Source: Synechococcus sp. MEDNS5 (lineage in GTDB: Bacteria > Cyanobacteriota > Cyanobacteriia > PCC-6307 > Cyanobiaceae). Taken from it: a DNA stretch of 64,000 bases. The notes beneath the pieces are model-generated. The model was not told where the DNA came from, searched no databases, and worked only from the letters and a program-made list of their open reading frames with translations. The stretch is taken from NCBI RefSeq assembly GCF_014279875.1, contig NZ_CP047952.1, positions 1,612,001-1,676,000 of the forward strand. Reading direction: 5' to 3'. Of this stretch, positions 38,190 to 48,838 are shown piece by piece (the first letter of the stretch is position 1; every line of letters starts with the position of its first letter). The position numbers and the translations under genes were made by a program.

Positions 38190-39251
38190 TCACGGAGCCA
38201 TCAAGGCCTCGAGCAGGGAATCAGCTCCCTGTCTGATCGGATCCACGCAGGGAAGCGAAAGCCTCTCGCTGAGTTCTGCGCTGAAACGCGCGCACTCCGC
38301 ATCGCTCAGTCCTTCCGTATTCAGGGCCACCGCTCTCACCAGGGGTGGAGGTCCGGCTCCTCGCGGTCGGCCGATGGAAGCCAGACCCTCACAGAGCTGA
38401 ATCAGATCCTCCAGGGGAGGAAGGGCAATGTCTGGCAAACGATGAATGCAGCTCTGATGGGCGCGATGCACCATCAGCAGGGCTGTTGGCTGGGAGCCAC
38501 GCAGTAACGGAAGGGTGGCCGTCGAACCGGGATGACAGAGCGATCCCTGCCCTTCCACCAGCAGCAAAGCATCGTCCCCTGCTGCGGACGCTGCGCTGAG
38601 GACCGCCGCCTCCACCGCACCAGCGGCGTAGTCAACCCGTACGGCATCGAGGGGAACCCCCTGGCCACTGATCAGAATTCCCGCCTGTCCTGTTCCCACG
38701 AAGGCCACGGACACAGCGAGACGCTGCGCCGCTTCCTGCACCGCCAGGCAGGCACTCATCTTGCCGACAGCCATATCGGTTCCGACAGCCAGAACGCGCT
38801 TGCAGGGCAGAGCGGCAGCCCTGGCCTGGCCAACCCTGAGTCCCTTGGGCTCGCAGCGGAGATCCCAGATCCAGCGTCCAGGCTGAACCGCCGCGCTCAG
38901 CTCCGGATCATCGGCCAGATAGGTGTGCAAGCCGCTGGCCACCGAAAGCCCCGCCTTCAGAGCAGACAACACATCCGACCTCAGAGCTGCTGGCAGCACA
39001 CCACCGGAGGGCGCCAGACCCACCACGGCGACAGACGGCCTGAAGGCAAGGGCCTCAGCCAGATCCCTCACCACCGGAACAGGCCTGGGAATCCCGGTCA
39101 CAGTCTCCAATCGCTGGCCGGCATGGTCTGGATCAATCACCGCCACGATCGGTCCGCGCCGATGCCGCAACATCGCCAAACCGGTCTTGCCGGTGAGGCT
39201 GTCGAGGCCTCCGTGCTGGAGAAGCACCACAGGATCTTGGTCAGCAAGCAT
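38190..39251 (-). CDS. DUF1611 protein, probable D-glutamate N-acetyltransferase DgcN
   Basis: A 353-residue DUF1611 protein. The N-terminal half is Rossmann-like (VVGLAPSGG) and the C-terminal half has a P-loop (VGTDMAVGKMSACLAVQ). Members of this family paired with an enolase-superfamily racemase have been characterised as DgcN, which acetylates D-glutamate. Here the pair is present: the start ATG shares a base with the stop of the epimerase gene. The assignment rests on that pairing. Gene order, dgcA first, implies one transcript. The substrate, possibly D-Glu from wall turnover, is inferred. Confidence 0.75.
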   Translation of the reverse strand: MLADQDPVVLLQHGGLDSLTGKTGLAMLRHRRGPIVAVIDPDHAGQRLETVTGIPRPVPVVRDLAEALAFRPSVAVVGLAPSGGVLPAALRSDVLSALKAGLSVASGLHTYLADDPELSAAVQPGRWIWDLRCEPKGLRVGQARAAALPCKRVLAVGTDMAVGKMSACLAVQEAAQRLAVSVAFVGTGQAGILISGQGVPLDAVRVDYAAGAVEAAVLSAASAAGDDALLLVEGQGSLCHPGSTATLPLLRGSQPTALLMVHRAHQSCIHRLPDIALPPLEDLIQLCEGLASIGRPRGAGPPPLVRAVALNTEGLSDAECARFSAELSERLSLPCVDPIRQGADSLLEALMAP

Positions 39252-40333
39252 CAGGAGGCCTCCACCGGCGTAACGCCCAAGCCGCTTCCCTGCGGTGGCA
39301 GCAGTTGATCCCCTTTGAGCGGCAAACCCTCGTAAGGATCGTCCACCAGATTGAGGTGGCTGTCCAAGTCAGGCCAACGGATGCAGGCAAGCAACTGCGC
39401 CGCAGCAGCATTCATCAAGGTGCTGTCCGAGTAGCAGCCCACCATCAGATCCAGATCAAGCCGCTCAGCCACCTGGGCCATCAGCCAGGCCTCCGAAAGA
39501 CCACCGGTCTTGAGAAGCTTGAGATTCACACCGTCCACATGGGGCGCCAACCGAAGCAGATCCTTCAGATCCCAACAGCTCTCGTCAGCAACCAAGGGCA
39601 GATTGCAAGCAGGGCGTAGCGCTGCAAATCCCTCCAGATCCTCGTCCGGATCAAGACGAGCGGGCAGCGGTTGCTCGAGCAACACCACCCCAGCTTGATC
39701 CAGATCCACCTGCATCGCCTTGGCCTGCTCAAGAGTCCAGCCTCCGTTGGCATCCACCTGAAGTTCGTGCGCCACCGCCATCCGCTGGGAGCGCTCCTGA
39801 AGGGCGATGGCCACCGCCTGCAATAGGGCGCGGTCATGCTCCAGTCCTTCGGGACTGCCGAGTTTGAGCTTGATGCGGGTTGCCGGCATCTGACTCCACC
39901 AGCGCTCAAGACGCTCCAGGACCTTTTCAACAGAGGCGAGACCAAGGGTGACGCTCGTGGCCACCCCCCTGGTTCCATCCAGCGCAAACAGCCTCCAGAT
40001 CGGTTGCCCAAGCTGCTGTCCCCACCAGTCCCATAGGGCCAGATCCACAGCACAGCGCGCCGGTGGAGACAGGGGGGCCAGCCAAGGTGCCAGGCCATGA
40101 TGGTCCTGAGGATTCAAGGACTCCAAGGTCGGCAACAGGGCCTGGAGTTCAGCCTCGATGCCCTGCAGCGCGTAGGCGCGATGGCCCGTATCGAGACCAC
40201 CTGTTTCCCCTAACCCCACAGTCCCGCCATGGTCGAGGCGAAGTTCCAAACGTTCCACAACGGACGTGGTTCCTCTGCTGATCGCCAGTGGCACCGCCTT
40301 GGTGAGGGGAAATCGACGCAGACTCCAGCCCAT
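39251..40333 (-). CDS. Enolase-superfamily epimerase, probable N-acetyl-D-Glu racemase or dipeptide epimerase
   Basis: A 360-residue muconate-lactonising-type enzyme. The catalytic KxK lysines ([11 protein letters not shown]), metal ligands ([27 protein letters not shown]) and the second-side lysine ([10 protein letters not shown]) are all present, so it should be active. Such proteins are usually annotated L-Ala-D/L-Glu epimerase, but the coupled DUF1611 gene makes DgcA, the N-acetyl-D-glutamate racemase, equally likely. The ATG at 40333 matches family length; longer starts would cross the miaB upstream region. Confidence 0.82.
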   Translation of the reverse strand: MGWSLRRFPLTKAVPLAISRGTTSVVERLELRLDHGGTVGLGETGGLDTGHRAYALQGIEAELQALLPTLESLNPQDHHGLAPWLAPLSPPARCAVDLALWDWWGQQLGQPIWRLFALDGTRGVATSVTLGLASVEKVLERLERWWSQMPATRIKLKLGSPEGLEHDRALLQAVAIALQERSQRMAVAHELQVDANGGWTLEQAKAMQVDLDQAGVVLLEQPLPARLDPDEDLEGFAALRPACNLPLVADESCWDLKDLLRLAPHVDGVNLKLLKTGGLSEAWLMAQVAERLDLDLMVGCYSDSTLMNAAAAQLLACIRWPDLDSHLNLVDDPYEGLPLKGDQLLPPQGSGLGVTPVEAS

Positions 40334-40430
40334 GGCCCGCGAGCACCAATCCACAAGCTGGCACAGCACCGCCGTATCCGACACTGAAAGCAGCCTTCGA
40401 CGCCGCCGATCCCTCGGTCGGCTCTCTGCC

Positions 40431-41825
40431 TTGACCGTGACCGCTTCGCCCACCACCCAAACGCTGCCGAACCGGGAGCGTGGCAGCTACTGGATCACCA
40501 CTTTCGGCTGCCAGATGAACAAGGCCGATTCCGAGCGCATGGCAGGGATTCTGGAATCCATGGGCTACCAGGAGGCAAGCGCCGAACTGGATGCCGATCT
40601 GGTGCTCTACAACACCTGCACCATTCGCAATAACGCGGAGCAGAAGGTGTACAGCTACCTGGGACGCCAGGCCCAACGCAAACGCACGAACCCGAATCTC
40701 ACCTTGGTGGTGGCGGGCTGTGTGGCGCAGCAGGAAGGTGAATCGCTTCTCAGGCGGGTGCCGGAGCTCGACCTGGTGATGGGGCCTCAGCACGCCAACC
40801 GCCTCGAAACGCTGCTGCAGCAAGTGGACAGCGGCCAGCAAGTGGTGGCCACCGAAGAGCACCACATCCTTGAAGACATCACCACCGCCCGGCGCGACAG
40901 CAGCATCTGCGGCTGGGTGAATGTGATTTACGGCTGCAACGAACGCTGCACCTATTGCGTGGTTCCTTCCGTCCGCGGCAAGGAGCAGTCACGGCTTCCT
41001 GATGCCATCAAGCTTGAGATGGAAGGGCTCGCGGCCCAGGGCTTCAAGGAGATCACCCTGCTGGGGCAAAACATCGATGCCTACGGACGTGACCTACCGG
41101 GAATCACGCCCGAGGGCCGCCGGCAGCACACCCTCACCGATCTGCTCCATCACGTGCATTCCGTGGAGGGCATTGAGCGGATCCGCTTCGCCACTAGTCA
41201 CCCCCGCTATTTCACCGAGCGCCTGATCGACGCCTGCGCCGACCTCCCCAAACTCTGCGAGCACTTCCACATCCCCTTCCAAAGCGGTGACAACGACGTG
41301 CTGCGGGCCATGGCCCGGGGGTACACCGTGGAGCGCTACAGGCGCATCATCGACAGAATCCGTGAGCGCATGCCCGACGCCTCATTGAGTGCGGATGTGA
41401 TCGTGGCCTTCCCGGGTGAAACCGATGCCCAATACCGGCGCACCCTGGCGCTGATTGAAGAGATCGGTTTCGACCAGGTGAACACGGCCGCTTACTCACC
41501 GCGACCAAACACCCCCGCCGCCGACTGGGACAACCAGCTGCCTGAAGACATCAAGGTGGAGCGACTCAGAGAAATCAATGCTCTGGTGGAGCGCTGCGCG
41601 CGGGAACGCAACGGGCGCTATTCCGGCCGCGTGGAAGAGGTGCTTGCTGAGGGCATCAATCCCAAAGATCCATCCCAGCTGATGGGGCGCACCCGCACCA
41701 ACCGACTCACATTTTTCCGTGCTGAGAACGGAGAAGGCCGCCGCTTCAGTGCTGGTGACCTGGTTCAGGTGCGCATCGATGCCGTGCGCTCCTTCTCCCT
41801 CAGTGGCACTCCTCTGAACTGCTGA
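40431..41825 (+). CDS. miaB: tRNA-2-methylthio-N6-isopentenyladenosine synthase MiaB
   Basis: A radical-SAM methylthiotransferase acting on A37 of tRNAs reading UNN codons. The 464-residue protein has the N-terminal cluster cysteines ([36 protein letters not shown]), the radical SAM motif [16 protein letters not shown] and a C-terminal TRAM domain ([15 protein letters not shown]). I chose a TTG at 40431 (LTVTASP) by comparison of length with the family; earlier in-frame starts overlap the divergent epimerase. Confidence 0.93.
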   Translation: MTVTASPTTQTLPNRERGSYWITTFGCQMNKADSERMAGILESMGYQEASAELDADLVLYNTCTIRNNAEQKVYSYLGRQAQRKRTNPNLTLVVAGCVAQQEGESLLRRVPELDLVMGPQHANRLETLLQQVDSGQQVVATEEHHILEDITTARRDSSICGWVNVIYGCNERCTYCVVPSVRGKEQSRLPDAIKLEMEGLAAQGFKEITLLGQNIDAYGRDLPGITPEGRRQHTLTDLLHHVHSVEGIERIRFATSHPRYFTERLIDACADLPKLCEHFHIPFQSGDNDVLRAMARGYTVERYRRIIDRIRERMPDASLSADVIVAFPGETDAQYRRTLALIEEIGFDQVNTAAYSPRPNTPAADWDNQLPEDIKVERLREINALVERCARERNGRYSGRVEEVLAEGINPKDPSQLMGRTRTNRLTFFRAENGEGRRFSAGDLVQVRIDAVRSFSLSGTPLNC

Positions 41826-41863
41826 TACGTTGCGGGACAACCCGACGTACCGACACCGCCCCC

Positions 41864-42925
41864 ATGCCGACTTCCCTTCTCCGCGTTGGCGTGGTGTTCG
41901 GAGGAGCCTCCGGCGAGCATGCCGTGTCGATCCGATCAGCCCTCACGGTGATCAAGGCGTTGAGGGCCCCGGAGAATCTCGAGCGGTTCGAGGTGATCCC
42001 GCTGTACATCGATCGCGATGGTCGCTGGTGGGACCCGACCGTTGCCCAGCGTGCGCTTGATCAGACCAGGGCCCTCGACGCCAACGACCTACCCCAGCCT
42101 CTGCCTGCTCCTGGGCTTCGTCACTGGCCGGTCGATCCCGACACGGTGGATCTTTGGTATCCAGTTCTCCATGGTCCCAACGGTGAAGATGGGACGGTGC
42201 AGGGTCTGTTCACGCTGATGAACAAACCCTTCGTGGGCTCCGGGGTACTCGGATCAGCTGTGGGAATGGACAAGCTGGCAATGAAAGCCGCCTTTGCCGC
42301 CGCTGGACTGCCCCAGGTTCCCTATGTGGGCCTAAATGCGGCCGACCTCGAGAAACCAGAGCGACTGGAGCAGCTGTTAACCCGGCTGGAGCAGGAGCTG
42401 GGTTACCCCTGTTTTGTCAAACCCGCCAACCTGGGCTCATCGGTGGGCATCACCAAAGCGTGCAACAGGGATGAGCTTTTGGCTGGATTGCACCAGGCGG
42501 CCGCACTCGACCCAAGGCTGCTCGTCGAACAGGGCATCAAAGCCAGGGAACTGGAATGTGCCGTGCTGGGGCGGCGTCATCTGCGGGCCTCCGTAGTGGG
42601 AGAGATCCGCTTTGACGCCGATTGGTATGACTACGAAACCAAGTACACCGAGGGGCGCAGTCACACGCTGATTCCCGCTCCACTTCCAGCATCGGTGAGC
42701 CAGCAGATTCAGGCCATGGCGATTCGGGCTTGCCATGCCGTGCATGCCTTCGGCCAGGCCCGCGTGGACGTCTTCTACGAGGAAACATCCGGCCAGATCT
42801 GGCTCAATGAAATCAATACCCTGCCTGGCTTTACCTCCCAGAGCATGTATCCCACGCTCTGGGAAGCCACAGGTATCCCATTGCCGCAATTGGTGGCAGA
42901 GCTGGTCGATACAGCGCAAGAATGA
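41864..42925 (+). CDS. ddl: D-alanine-D-alanine ligase
   Basis: Joins two D-alanines for peptidoglycan precursors. The 353-residue ATP-grasp enzyme shows [58 protein letters not shown] and the metal-binding [13 protein letters not shown]. Upstream of ftsQ and ftsZ, as in many bacteria, separated from ftsQ by one small membrane-protein gene. Confidence 0.97.
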   Translation: MPTSLLRVGVVFGGASGEHAVSIRSALTVIKALRAPENLERFEVIPLYIDRDGRWWDPTVAQRALDQTRALDANDLPQPLPAPGLRHWPVDPDTVDLWYPVLHGPNGEDGTVQGLFTLMNKPFVGSGVLGSAVGMDKLAMKAAFAAAGLPQVPYVGLNAADLEKPERLEQLLTRLEQELGYPCFVKPANLGSSVGITKACNRDELLAGLHQAAALDPRLLVEQGIKARELECAVLGRRHLRASVVGEIRFDADWYDYETKYTEGRSHTLIPAPLPASVSQQIQAMAIRACHAVHAFGQARVDVFYEETSGQIWLNEINTLPGFTSQSMYPTLWEATGIPLPQLVAELVDTAQE

Positions 42926-42953
42926 GTTGATTGATGCTGGTAACGCCGCGATG

Positions 42954-43361
42954 ATGCACGGACTGCTCTGGCTTCCACTGCTGCTGGTGTTCGTGTTGCT
43001 GGCCGCTTTGGGTTGGCTCGAACGTCGAAGGCAGTCCCTGTTCAGACAGTGGAGTCAGTCGTCGGAGCTCGCCAAACTGGATGGCTGTGGAGCAGCCCGG
43101 CTCAAGGAGGGTGAACTCTGTTGGAGCAGTTTTCACGCCGGAAGTTTCCGAGAAGAGGGTCGCTTTGTGATCAAAACCCTGGAGCTGGTTGAGCTGATGT
43201 CTCTTGCTTCGGGAGACACACCGCTCTCGGAGGAATCCCAGGGTCAGTGCCGCCTTCGACTGATCGGCGAAGGGCTTCAGATGGACGTTCCTTTCTCCGA
43301 TGCGGAACGGGCCCGTCGCTGGATGGAGCAACTGATGGCCAAGGCCCGCTGTGACCTCTGA
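42954..43361 (+). CDS. Hypothetical membrane-anchored protein (135 aa)
   Basis: A 135-residue protein with one N-terminal span (MHGLLWLPLLLVFVLLAALG) followed by a basic cytosolic start (WLERRRQ) and a soluble domain. No named domain is recognised. Its position between ddl and ftsQ, with its stop overlapping the ftsQ ATG by one base, suggests a link to wall synthesis or division, but that is inference from position only. The first ATG at 42951 adds one methionine. Confidence 0.75.
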   Translation: MHGLLWLPLLLVFVLLAALGWLERRRQSLFRQWSQSSELAKLDGCGAARLKEGELCWSSFHAGSFREEGRFVIKTLELVELMSLASGDTPLSEESQGQCRLRLIGEGLQMDVPFSDAERARRWMEQLMAKARCDL

Positions 43362-44212
43362 TGCCCCGCAGTCAGAGCCAATCCGTCAAGCGTCGGGCTT
43401 CGAAGTCTTCGGGTCCGCTGCCTCCAAGCGTTGAACGTCGCAGGCAGCTAAGGCGAGAGCGACGGCGCGACCAGTTGATTCAGGCCTGGCGGATCATGGT
43501 CTTCACCGGATCGTCCGCCGCGCTGGCCTGGATCATTCTCAGTGCAGGCTGGACGCTGCGCTCCATTGACCAGCTCCAAGTCGTCGGTAGTGATCGCCTC
43601 GGCCCAGACAACGTCGCCAAAGCAGGACGGCTGCAGTTCCCACTTCCGCTTCTGTCGTTGAAACCGAACACGCTCGAACGTCGCCTGATGGCGGAACTTC
43701 CTGTGCAGTCGGTGACCGTGCAACGCCGGTTATTGCCACCAGGCCTGGAGGTAGAACTAAAAGACCGACGCCCGATCGCCGCAGCAACACGCAGTGGAGC
43801 TGGGGGAACGGAGCAGGGCATGGTGGATCGCGAAGGGCACTGGATGCCCCTGACCGTGGCGCGTCAGGGCGAGGCACCGGCGAGTGCTGTTCGTGTGCAG
43901 GGCTGGATTCCAAGCCGACGCTCAACCATCGCCAAGCTGCTCGAACAAAGAGATCGGCTGGGCAGCCCCTTGCAGGTGATCCATGTGGCTCCCGATGGAG
44001 ACCTCAGCCTGCGCACGGCCTCACTCGGTCTCGTCAAACTCGGCTCCAACGGAGCCTTGCTGGACCAGCAACTCAATACCGTGGTTCAGTTGACACACAG
44101 CCTTCCGGCCCAGCTGCGAGGTCAGAGCGACACCAGCATTGATCTATCAGACCCGAGCAAGCCCGAATTGCAATTGCCGGCAAAAGCTGCAAAGAAAGCG
44201 AGCGAATCCTGA
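43361..44212 (+). CDS. ftsQ: Cell division protein FtsQ
   Basis: A bitopic divisome protein that links early and late division proteins. The 283-residue protein has a basic N-terminus, one membrane span (about residues 41-60), a POTRA domain (TLRSIDQLQVVGSDRLGPDNVAKA, with RRLLPPGLEVELKDRRPIA) and the FtsQ C-terminal domain. Sequence conservation is low, as is normal for FtsQ. ftsZ follows after 73 bases. Confidence 0.88.
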   Translation: MPRSQSQSVKRRASKSSGPLPPSVERRRQLRRERRRDQLIQAWRIMVFTGSSAALAWIILSAGWTLRSIDQLQVVGSDRLGPDNVAKAGRLQFPLPLLSLKPNTLERRLMAELPVQSVTVQRRLLPPGLEVELKDRRPIAAATRSGAGGTEQGMVDREGHWMPLTVARQGEAPASAVRVQGWIPSRRSTIAKLLEQRDRLGSPLQVIHVAPDGDLSLRTASLGLVKLGSNGALLDQQLNTVVQLTHSLPAQLRGQSDTSIDLSDPSKPELQLPAKAAKKASES

Positions 44213-44285
44213 CCACTGGTTGCGTTCTCTGTGAAGGAAACCGAGTGTGTCTCGATTATCGGCAATCGTCACTCGCAGGGACATA

Positions 44286-45440
44286 ATGCAAACGCAGCTC
44301 AACGGGTCAGCGGTAACCATGGAGATGGTGAACGGTCAGATGTCGTCGTCTCCTGCAGTCGAAGGGATTCTTCCCAGTCAGTCAGCGCGGATTGAGGTGA
44401 TCGGCGTTGGCGGTGGTGGCAGCAATGCCGTTAATCGCATGATCATGAGCGAACTCGAAGGAGTCGCTTATCGGGTCCTCAATACGGATGCCCAAGCCCT
44501 CATTCAGTCATCGGCCGAACACCGGGTCCAACTCGGTCAAACCCTCACCAGGGGTCTTGGCGCTGGTGGCAATCCCAACATCGGCCAGAAAGCGGCTGAA
44601 GAATCCCGCGCTGATCTTCAGCAAGCCATCCAGGGTGCTGACCTGGTGTTCATTGCTGCCGGCATGGGAGGCGGAACCGGCACCGGCGCTGCACCCGTTG
44701 TTGCCGAAGTCGCCAAGGAAAGTGGCGCTCTCACCGTTGGCATCGTCACTAAACCCTTTGGATTCGAAGGTCGCCGGCGGATGCGTCAGGCCGATGAAGG
44801 GATCGCTCGCCTGGCGGAACACGTGGACACCCTGATTGTGATCCCCAATGACAGGCTCAGGGATGCCATCGCAGGTGCTCCTCTTCAGGAAGCATTCCGC
44901 AGTGCCGACGATGTGTTGCGGATGGGTGTGAAGGGAATCAGCGACATCATTACCTGCCCAGGCCTTGTGAACGTGGATTTTGCCGACGTGCGTTCGGTGA
45001 TGACAGAAGCCGGTACGGCTCTTCTTGGCATCGGCGTTGGATCAGGACGCTCCCGGGCCATCGAAGCAGCCCAGACCGCAATCAACAGCCCACTGCTTGA
45101 GGCGGCTCGAATCGATGGCGCCAAGGGATGCGTGATCAACATCAGCGGCGGTCGTGACATGACCCTCGAAGACATGACCAGCGCTTCCGAAGTGATTTAC
45201 GACGTGGTGGATCCCGAAGCCAACATCATTGTGGGAGCTGTGGTGGATGAGGCTCTCGAAGGGGAAATTCATGTGACGGTGATTGCCACCGGCTTCGAGA
45301 ACGGTCAGCCCTATCGCAGTGAGCGCAGCATTCCCAAAGCCGCCCCCTCGGCATACGTAGCCCCTGAGAGTTCAGATTCCGGAGCCAGAATCCCCGAGTT
45401 TTTGCGTCAACGTCAATCCCGTCAGGATCAAGCGAACTGA
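44286..45440 (+). CDS. ftsZ: Cell division protein FtsZ
   Basis: The tubulin-like GTPase of the division ring. The 384-residue protein has the N-terminal [17 protein letters not shown], the tubulin signature [13 protein letters not shown], the T7 loop [11 protein letters not shown] and the conserved C-terminal tail peptide [10 protein letters not shown], which binds ring anchors such as ZipN. The ATG at 44286 has AGGGA upstream; a GTG at 44247 is an alternative that adds 13 residues. Confidence 0.98.
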   Translation: MQTQLNGSAVTMEMVNGQMSSSPAVEGILPSQSARIEVIGVGGGGSNAVNRMIMSELEGVAYRVLNTDAQALIQSSAEHRVQLGQTLTRGLGAGGNPNIGQKAAEESRADLQQAIQGADLVFIAAGMGGGTGTGAAPVVAEVAKESGALTVGIVTKPFGFEGRRRMRQADEGIARLAEHVDTLIVIPNDRLRDAIAGAPLQEAFRSADDVLRMGVKGISDIITCPGLVNVDFADVRSVMTEAGTALLGIGVGSGRSRAIEAAQTAINSPLLEAARIDGAKGCVINISGGRDMTLEDMTSASEVIYDVVDPEANIIVGAVVDEALEGEIHVTVIATGFENGQPYRSERSIPKAAPSAYVAPESSDSGARIPEFLRQRQSRQDQAN

Positions 45441-45449
45441 AGGAAGGTG

Positions 45450-45547
45450 GTGACCCGGAATCCACGCCTGTCCCGAGCATCCCGTGTGGCTGCTGCCTTC
45501 CGGATCTGACCAGGTTTGGGCGTCTGAACCGCATGGGTCCGAGTCAC
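45450..45547 (-). ncRNA. ffs: Signal recognition particle RNA, small bacterial type
   Basis: On the - strand the conserved apical sequence ACCTGGTCAGATCCGGAAGG followed by CAGCAGCC marks the SRP RNA tetraloop and asymmetric loop that bind Ffh. Terminal bases GTGACTCGGA and TCCGGGTCAC pair to close the hairpin, giving about 98 bases. Ends are judged from pairing and may be off by a few bases. It lies antisense between ftsZ and panB. Confidence 0.9.
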
Positions 45548-45589
45548 TTCGGATGTTAGCAATGGACTCACGCTGCCACGAGGAAGAGG

Positions 45590-46408
45590 TTGAGAGCCTC
45601 TGATCTGATCCGGTTCAAACAATCCGGCCGCACCATCACGATGCTCACAGCTTGGGATGCCCTGAGCGCCTCAGTCGTCGAAGAAGCAGGAGCTGACATC
45701 GTGCTGGTCGGGGACTCCCTGGCCATGGTGAGCCTTGGGCACGCCACCACGCTGCCTGTGACCCTTGAGCAGATGCTGCTTCACACCCAGGCGGTCTGCA
45801 GAGGGTTGCGCAAGCCTCCATCCGAGCAGCCTTTGGTGATCACCGATCTGCCCTTTCTCAGCTACCAGTGCGGTCTCGACCGTGCAGTGGCCGCTGCAGG
45901 GCACCTGCTGAAGCACTCCTCTGCAGCCGGCGTGAAGCTGGAAGGTGCCGAACCGGAGGTGGTGGAGGTGATCGAGCGCCTGGTGCGCATGGGAATTCCC
46001 GTCATGGGCCACTTAGGTCTGACACCTCAATCCGTGCATCAGCTGGGGTACCGCCGCCAAGCGAAGGATCCAGTGAGCCAGGAGCGCTTACTACGCCAGG
46101 CCACCAGCCTCGAGATGGCCGGTTGCTTTGCGATGGTTCTGGAGCACGTGCCGGAGGCACTGGCTGGCCGAATGCGTGAAAACCTTCAAATCCCTGTGAT
46201 CGGAATCGGCGCTGGGCAGGACTGTGATGGCCAGGTCAGCGTGACAGCCGATCTTCTGGGGCTGACGCCCATGCAACCACCCTTCAGCCCCGCGCGCCTG
46301 GATGGGAGGACTCTGGGCATTGAAGCGCTTCGGTCCTGGCTGGAGGAACAGCGTCATCCGGCAGCAGATCCCACCACTGCACAACCTCCACCAGGATCTG
46401 ATTGCTGA
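45590..46408 (+). CDS. panB: 3-methyl-2-oxobutanoate hydroxymethyltransferase
   Basis: Makes ketopantoate for pantothenate and coenzyme A. The 272-residue barrel shows [49 protein letters not shown] and the late [14 protein letters not shown]. The start is TTG with AGGA five bases upstream. Its C-terminal tail overlaps the convergent hemW end by 125 bases. Confidence 0.95.
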   Translation: MRASDLIRFKQSGRTITMLTAWDALSASVVEEAGADIVLVGDSLAMVSLGHATTLPVTLEQMLLHTQAVCRGLRKPPSEQPLVITDLPFLSYQCGLDRAVAAAGHLLKHSSAAGVKLEGAEPEVVEVIERLVRMGIPVMGHLGLTPQSVHQLGYRRQAKDPVSQERLLRQATSLEMAGCFAMVLEHVPEALAGRMRENLQIPVIGIGAGQDCDGQVSVTADLLGLTPMQPPFSPARLDGRTLGIEALRSWLEEQRHPAADPTTAQPPPGSDC

Positions 46409-47585
46409 GGGCCATGCCAAGGGGGTCTGTGAGTCGCCAGCGACGCCCCCGTTGCACCATCAAGCCTTGAGTGAGGAACTCCTCCCAACGCCTTTCCAAC
46501 TCAGGAAGATGCAAGGAACAGCGCTGGACAGTCCAACCACAGCACTGGGCTTGCTGCAGCAAATCCACCCCTTCCCGACGGCGTAGCCCCACCAACAGAC
46601 GGTCTTCGAGCGTGAGCGGCAGAGCACTCTCCTGAAGCAACGAGGCATGGGGACCGTCCCGCTGTTGCTGGTTGAGCCACAGGGCATAGGCCTCCCGGGT
46701 GCGCGGCCTAGCGAATCGCTCGCCCCAGGGGGCACTGGTGGCGCCGAGGCCAAAAGCCCACCATCCCGCACCACTCCAATACACCCGGTTGTGGCGGGAC
46801 GCATGCCCCGGCCTGGAGAAATTGGAAATCTCATAGCGGCAGTAGCCCGCATCGAAGAGGTGCTTTGTCGTGAAAGCGATTCGATCGGCGGCACCGTCCT
46901 CATCGGGCAGCATCAGGGTCCCCTGCTGCTCGCGCCTGGCGAACACGGTGCCGGCCTCAATGCTGAGGTCGTAGATCGATAGGTGGGGGGGGTGCTGCGC
47001 CACAGCCTCTGTCAACGCAGCAGCCCAGGCCGCATAACTTTGATCGGGGAGATTGCGGATCAGATCCAGGCTCCAGCTGCGAAGACGTCCCTCCTGCAGG
47101 AAGTGGTGCATCCAGCGGCAGGCCTCAAGCAGGTCCTTCCGGCGGTGCCGGCGCCCCAGAGCGGCGAGAACAACATCATCAAAGCTCTGCCCACCGAGGC
47201 TCACCCGATTCACGCCGTAGCGAACCAGCGCCGTGAGTTCAGCGAGAGAGAAGCTGGCAGGGTCCATCTCCAACGTGATCTCAGCCCCTTGCTGCAGGCC
47301 GAAACGATCCGCAAGGGCATCGAGCAGACATCTCACCTGATCCGGTGTCAGCAGGGACGGGGTGCCGCCACCGATGTAGACCGTTGCCAGCGGAGGCCCT
47401 GGTGGCGACGCGCGGATCTCCAGAAGAATCTGGTCCAGGTAGAGCGCAATGGAACGACTGCCAGGACCATCCAGCGCATTGACGCGATCACCGAGAGGTA
47501 CCACTGCGAAATCGCAGTAAAAGCAGCGGCGGTGGCAAAAAGGAATATGGAGATACGCGCTTCGGGGCGCGGGTGCGGACATCAT
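46284..47585 (-). CDS. hemW: Radical SAM heme chaperone HemW
   Basis: HemW is related to the oxygen-independent coproporphyrinogen oxidase HemN but acts as a heme-insertion chaperone. The 433-residue protein has the cluster motif [16 protein letters not shown], the SAM-binding GGGTPSLL, and [12 protein letters not shown]. The four-Cys motif CxxxCxxCD without the extra N-terminal HemN segment favours HemW. The C-terminal end ([11 protein letters not shown] onward) overlaps panB by 125 bases on the other strand. Confidence 0.9.
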   Translation of the reverse strand: MMSAPAPRSAYLHIPFCHRRCFYCDFAVVPLGDRVNALDGPGSRSIALYLDQILLEIRASPPGPPLATVYIGGGTPSLLTPDQVRCLLDALADRFGLQQGAEITLEMDPASFSLAELTALVRYGVNRVSLGGQSFDDVVLAALGRRHRRKDLLEACRWMHHFLQEGRLRSWSLDLIRNLPDQSYAAWAAALTEAVAQHPPHLSIYDLSIEAGTVFARREQQGTLMLPDEDGAADRIAFTTKHLFDAGYCRYEISNFSRPGHASRHNRVYWSGAGWWAFGLGATSAPWGERFARPRTREAYALWLNQQQRDGPHASLLQESALPLTLEDRLLVGLRRREGVDLLQQAQCCGWTVQRCSLHLPELERRWEEFLTQGLMVQRGRRWRLTDPLGMALSNQILVEVVQWWDLLPDDAVPPARTEALQCPESSHPGARG

Positions 47586-47653
47586 CCCGAGCCAAACGAT
47601 CGACGATGATGCATGCTGCCTTCAAACGGAGTGAGCAGCCGGAATCCGACACG

Positions 47654-48808
47654 ATGGTTGAAGCGCTCATTCTCATTTTGTTTCTCATCTCCGGTTCAGC
47701 CACCGGCTGGATGGGAGTGCACCTGCTTCCCCAGGAGCTTCTCGATGATGTGAATGCCCAATGGGTGCGCTTCGGGCTCACGGCTGCCGGGGCGGGCATC
47801 GGCATCGTGGCAGGGCTGGTGTTCCGCAGGCTGCGGCAACAATTGATGCGGCAAGTCCGCACCATGCCCACCGACCTCCTGGTGAGCCGGGCTGTGGGAC
47901 TGATCCTGGGGCTTCTGGTGGCCAACCTGCTGCTGGCACCAATCCTGTTGCTGCCTTTGGCAGGAGCCAGCTCGTTAGTGAAACCGCTGGCAGCCATCCT
48001 CAGCAATGGATTCTTCGGCGTCTTGGGGTACAACCTGGCCGAGGTTCACGGACGAACCCTGCTGAGGCTTTTCAACCCAACTTCTACGGAAGCTCTTCTG
48101 GTGGCTGATGGTGTTCTGACACCAGCGACGGCCAAGATTCTTGATACCAGCGTGATCATCGACGGACGTATCCGTGGAATGGTCGGCTGCGGCCTGCTTG
48201 AAGGCAAGGTGATCGTGGCGCAGACCGTGATTGATGAGATGCAGCAGCTTGCTGACTCCAACAACCTGGATAAGCGCGGCAAAGGGCGCCGTGGACTCAA
48301 GCTCCTGAATGAATTGCGAGAGGCCTACGAGCGCCGCCTGGTGATCAACACCACCCGCTACGACGGTGCAGGGACCGATGACCGTCTGCTTCAGCTGACC
48401 GAAGACACCGGTGGCACCCTGGTGACCGCTGATTTCAACCTGGCCCAGGTGGCCCGTCTGAAGGATCTGAAGGTGATGAATCTCAGTGAACTTGTGATTG
48501 CGTTGCGTCCTGAAGTGCAGCCCGGAGATGAACTCAACCTGAAAATCGTGCGTGAGGGCAAAGAGGAGCACCAAGGTGTGGCCTACCTGGAGGACGGCAC
48601 GATGGTGGTGGTGGAAAACGCCCGATCGGCCATCGGAGAACGGCGGCCTGTCGTGATCACCGGTGCTCTTCAGAATCCCAGTGGACGCATGGTGTTCGCC
48701 CGTCTGGATCAAGACCGGGCCCCAAGCGTCGTTGGCAAGGAGAGCAAGGCGTCCAAAGCTCCCCGCAAGTCCAAAAGCAATGAGCGTCCAGCGCCAGAAT
48801 CCCGCTAG
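47654..48808 (+). CDS. PIN/TRAM domain membrane protein (YacL type)
   Basis: A 384-residue protein with four N-terminal membrane segments (residues about 2-150), a PIN nuclease-like domain (about 160-280: ILDTSVIIDGRIRGMV, LVTADFNLAQVARL) and a C-terminal TRAM domain (about 295-355). PIN acidic residues are present, so RNase activity is possible; in YacL-type proteins the target is unknown. The ATG at 47654 begins the hydrophobic segment. Basic tail at the end. Followed by clpR. Confidence 0.88.
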   Translation: MVEALILILFLISGSATGWMGVHLLPQELLDDVNAQWVRFGLTAAGAGIGIVAGLVFRRLRQQLMRQVRTMPTDLLVSRAVGLILGLLVANLLLAPILLLPLAGASSLVKPLAAILSNGFFGVLGYNLAEVHGRTLLRLFNPTSTEALLVADGVLTPATAKILDTSVIIDGRIRGMVGCGLLEGKVIVAQTVIDEMQQLADSNNLDKRGKGRRGLKLLNELREAYERRLVINTTRYDGAGTDDRLLQLTEDTGGTLVTADFNLAQVARLKDLKVMNLSELVIALRPEVQPGDELNLKIVREGKEEHQGVAYLEDGTMVVVENARSAIGERRPVVITGALQNPSGRMVFARLDQDRAPSVVGKESKASKAPRKSKSNERPAPESR

Positions 48809-48838
48809 GCTCCTGCCACGACAGCTGATGAGAAGCAG

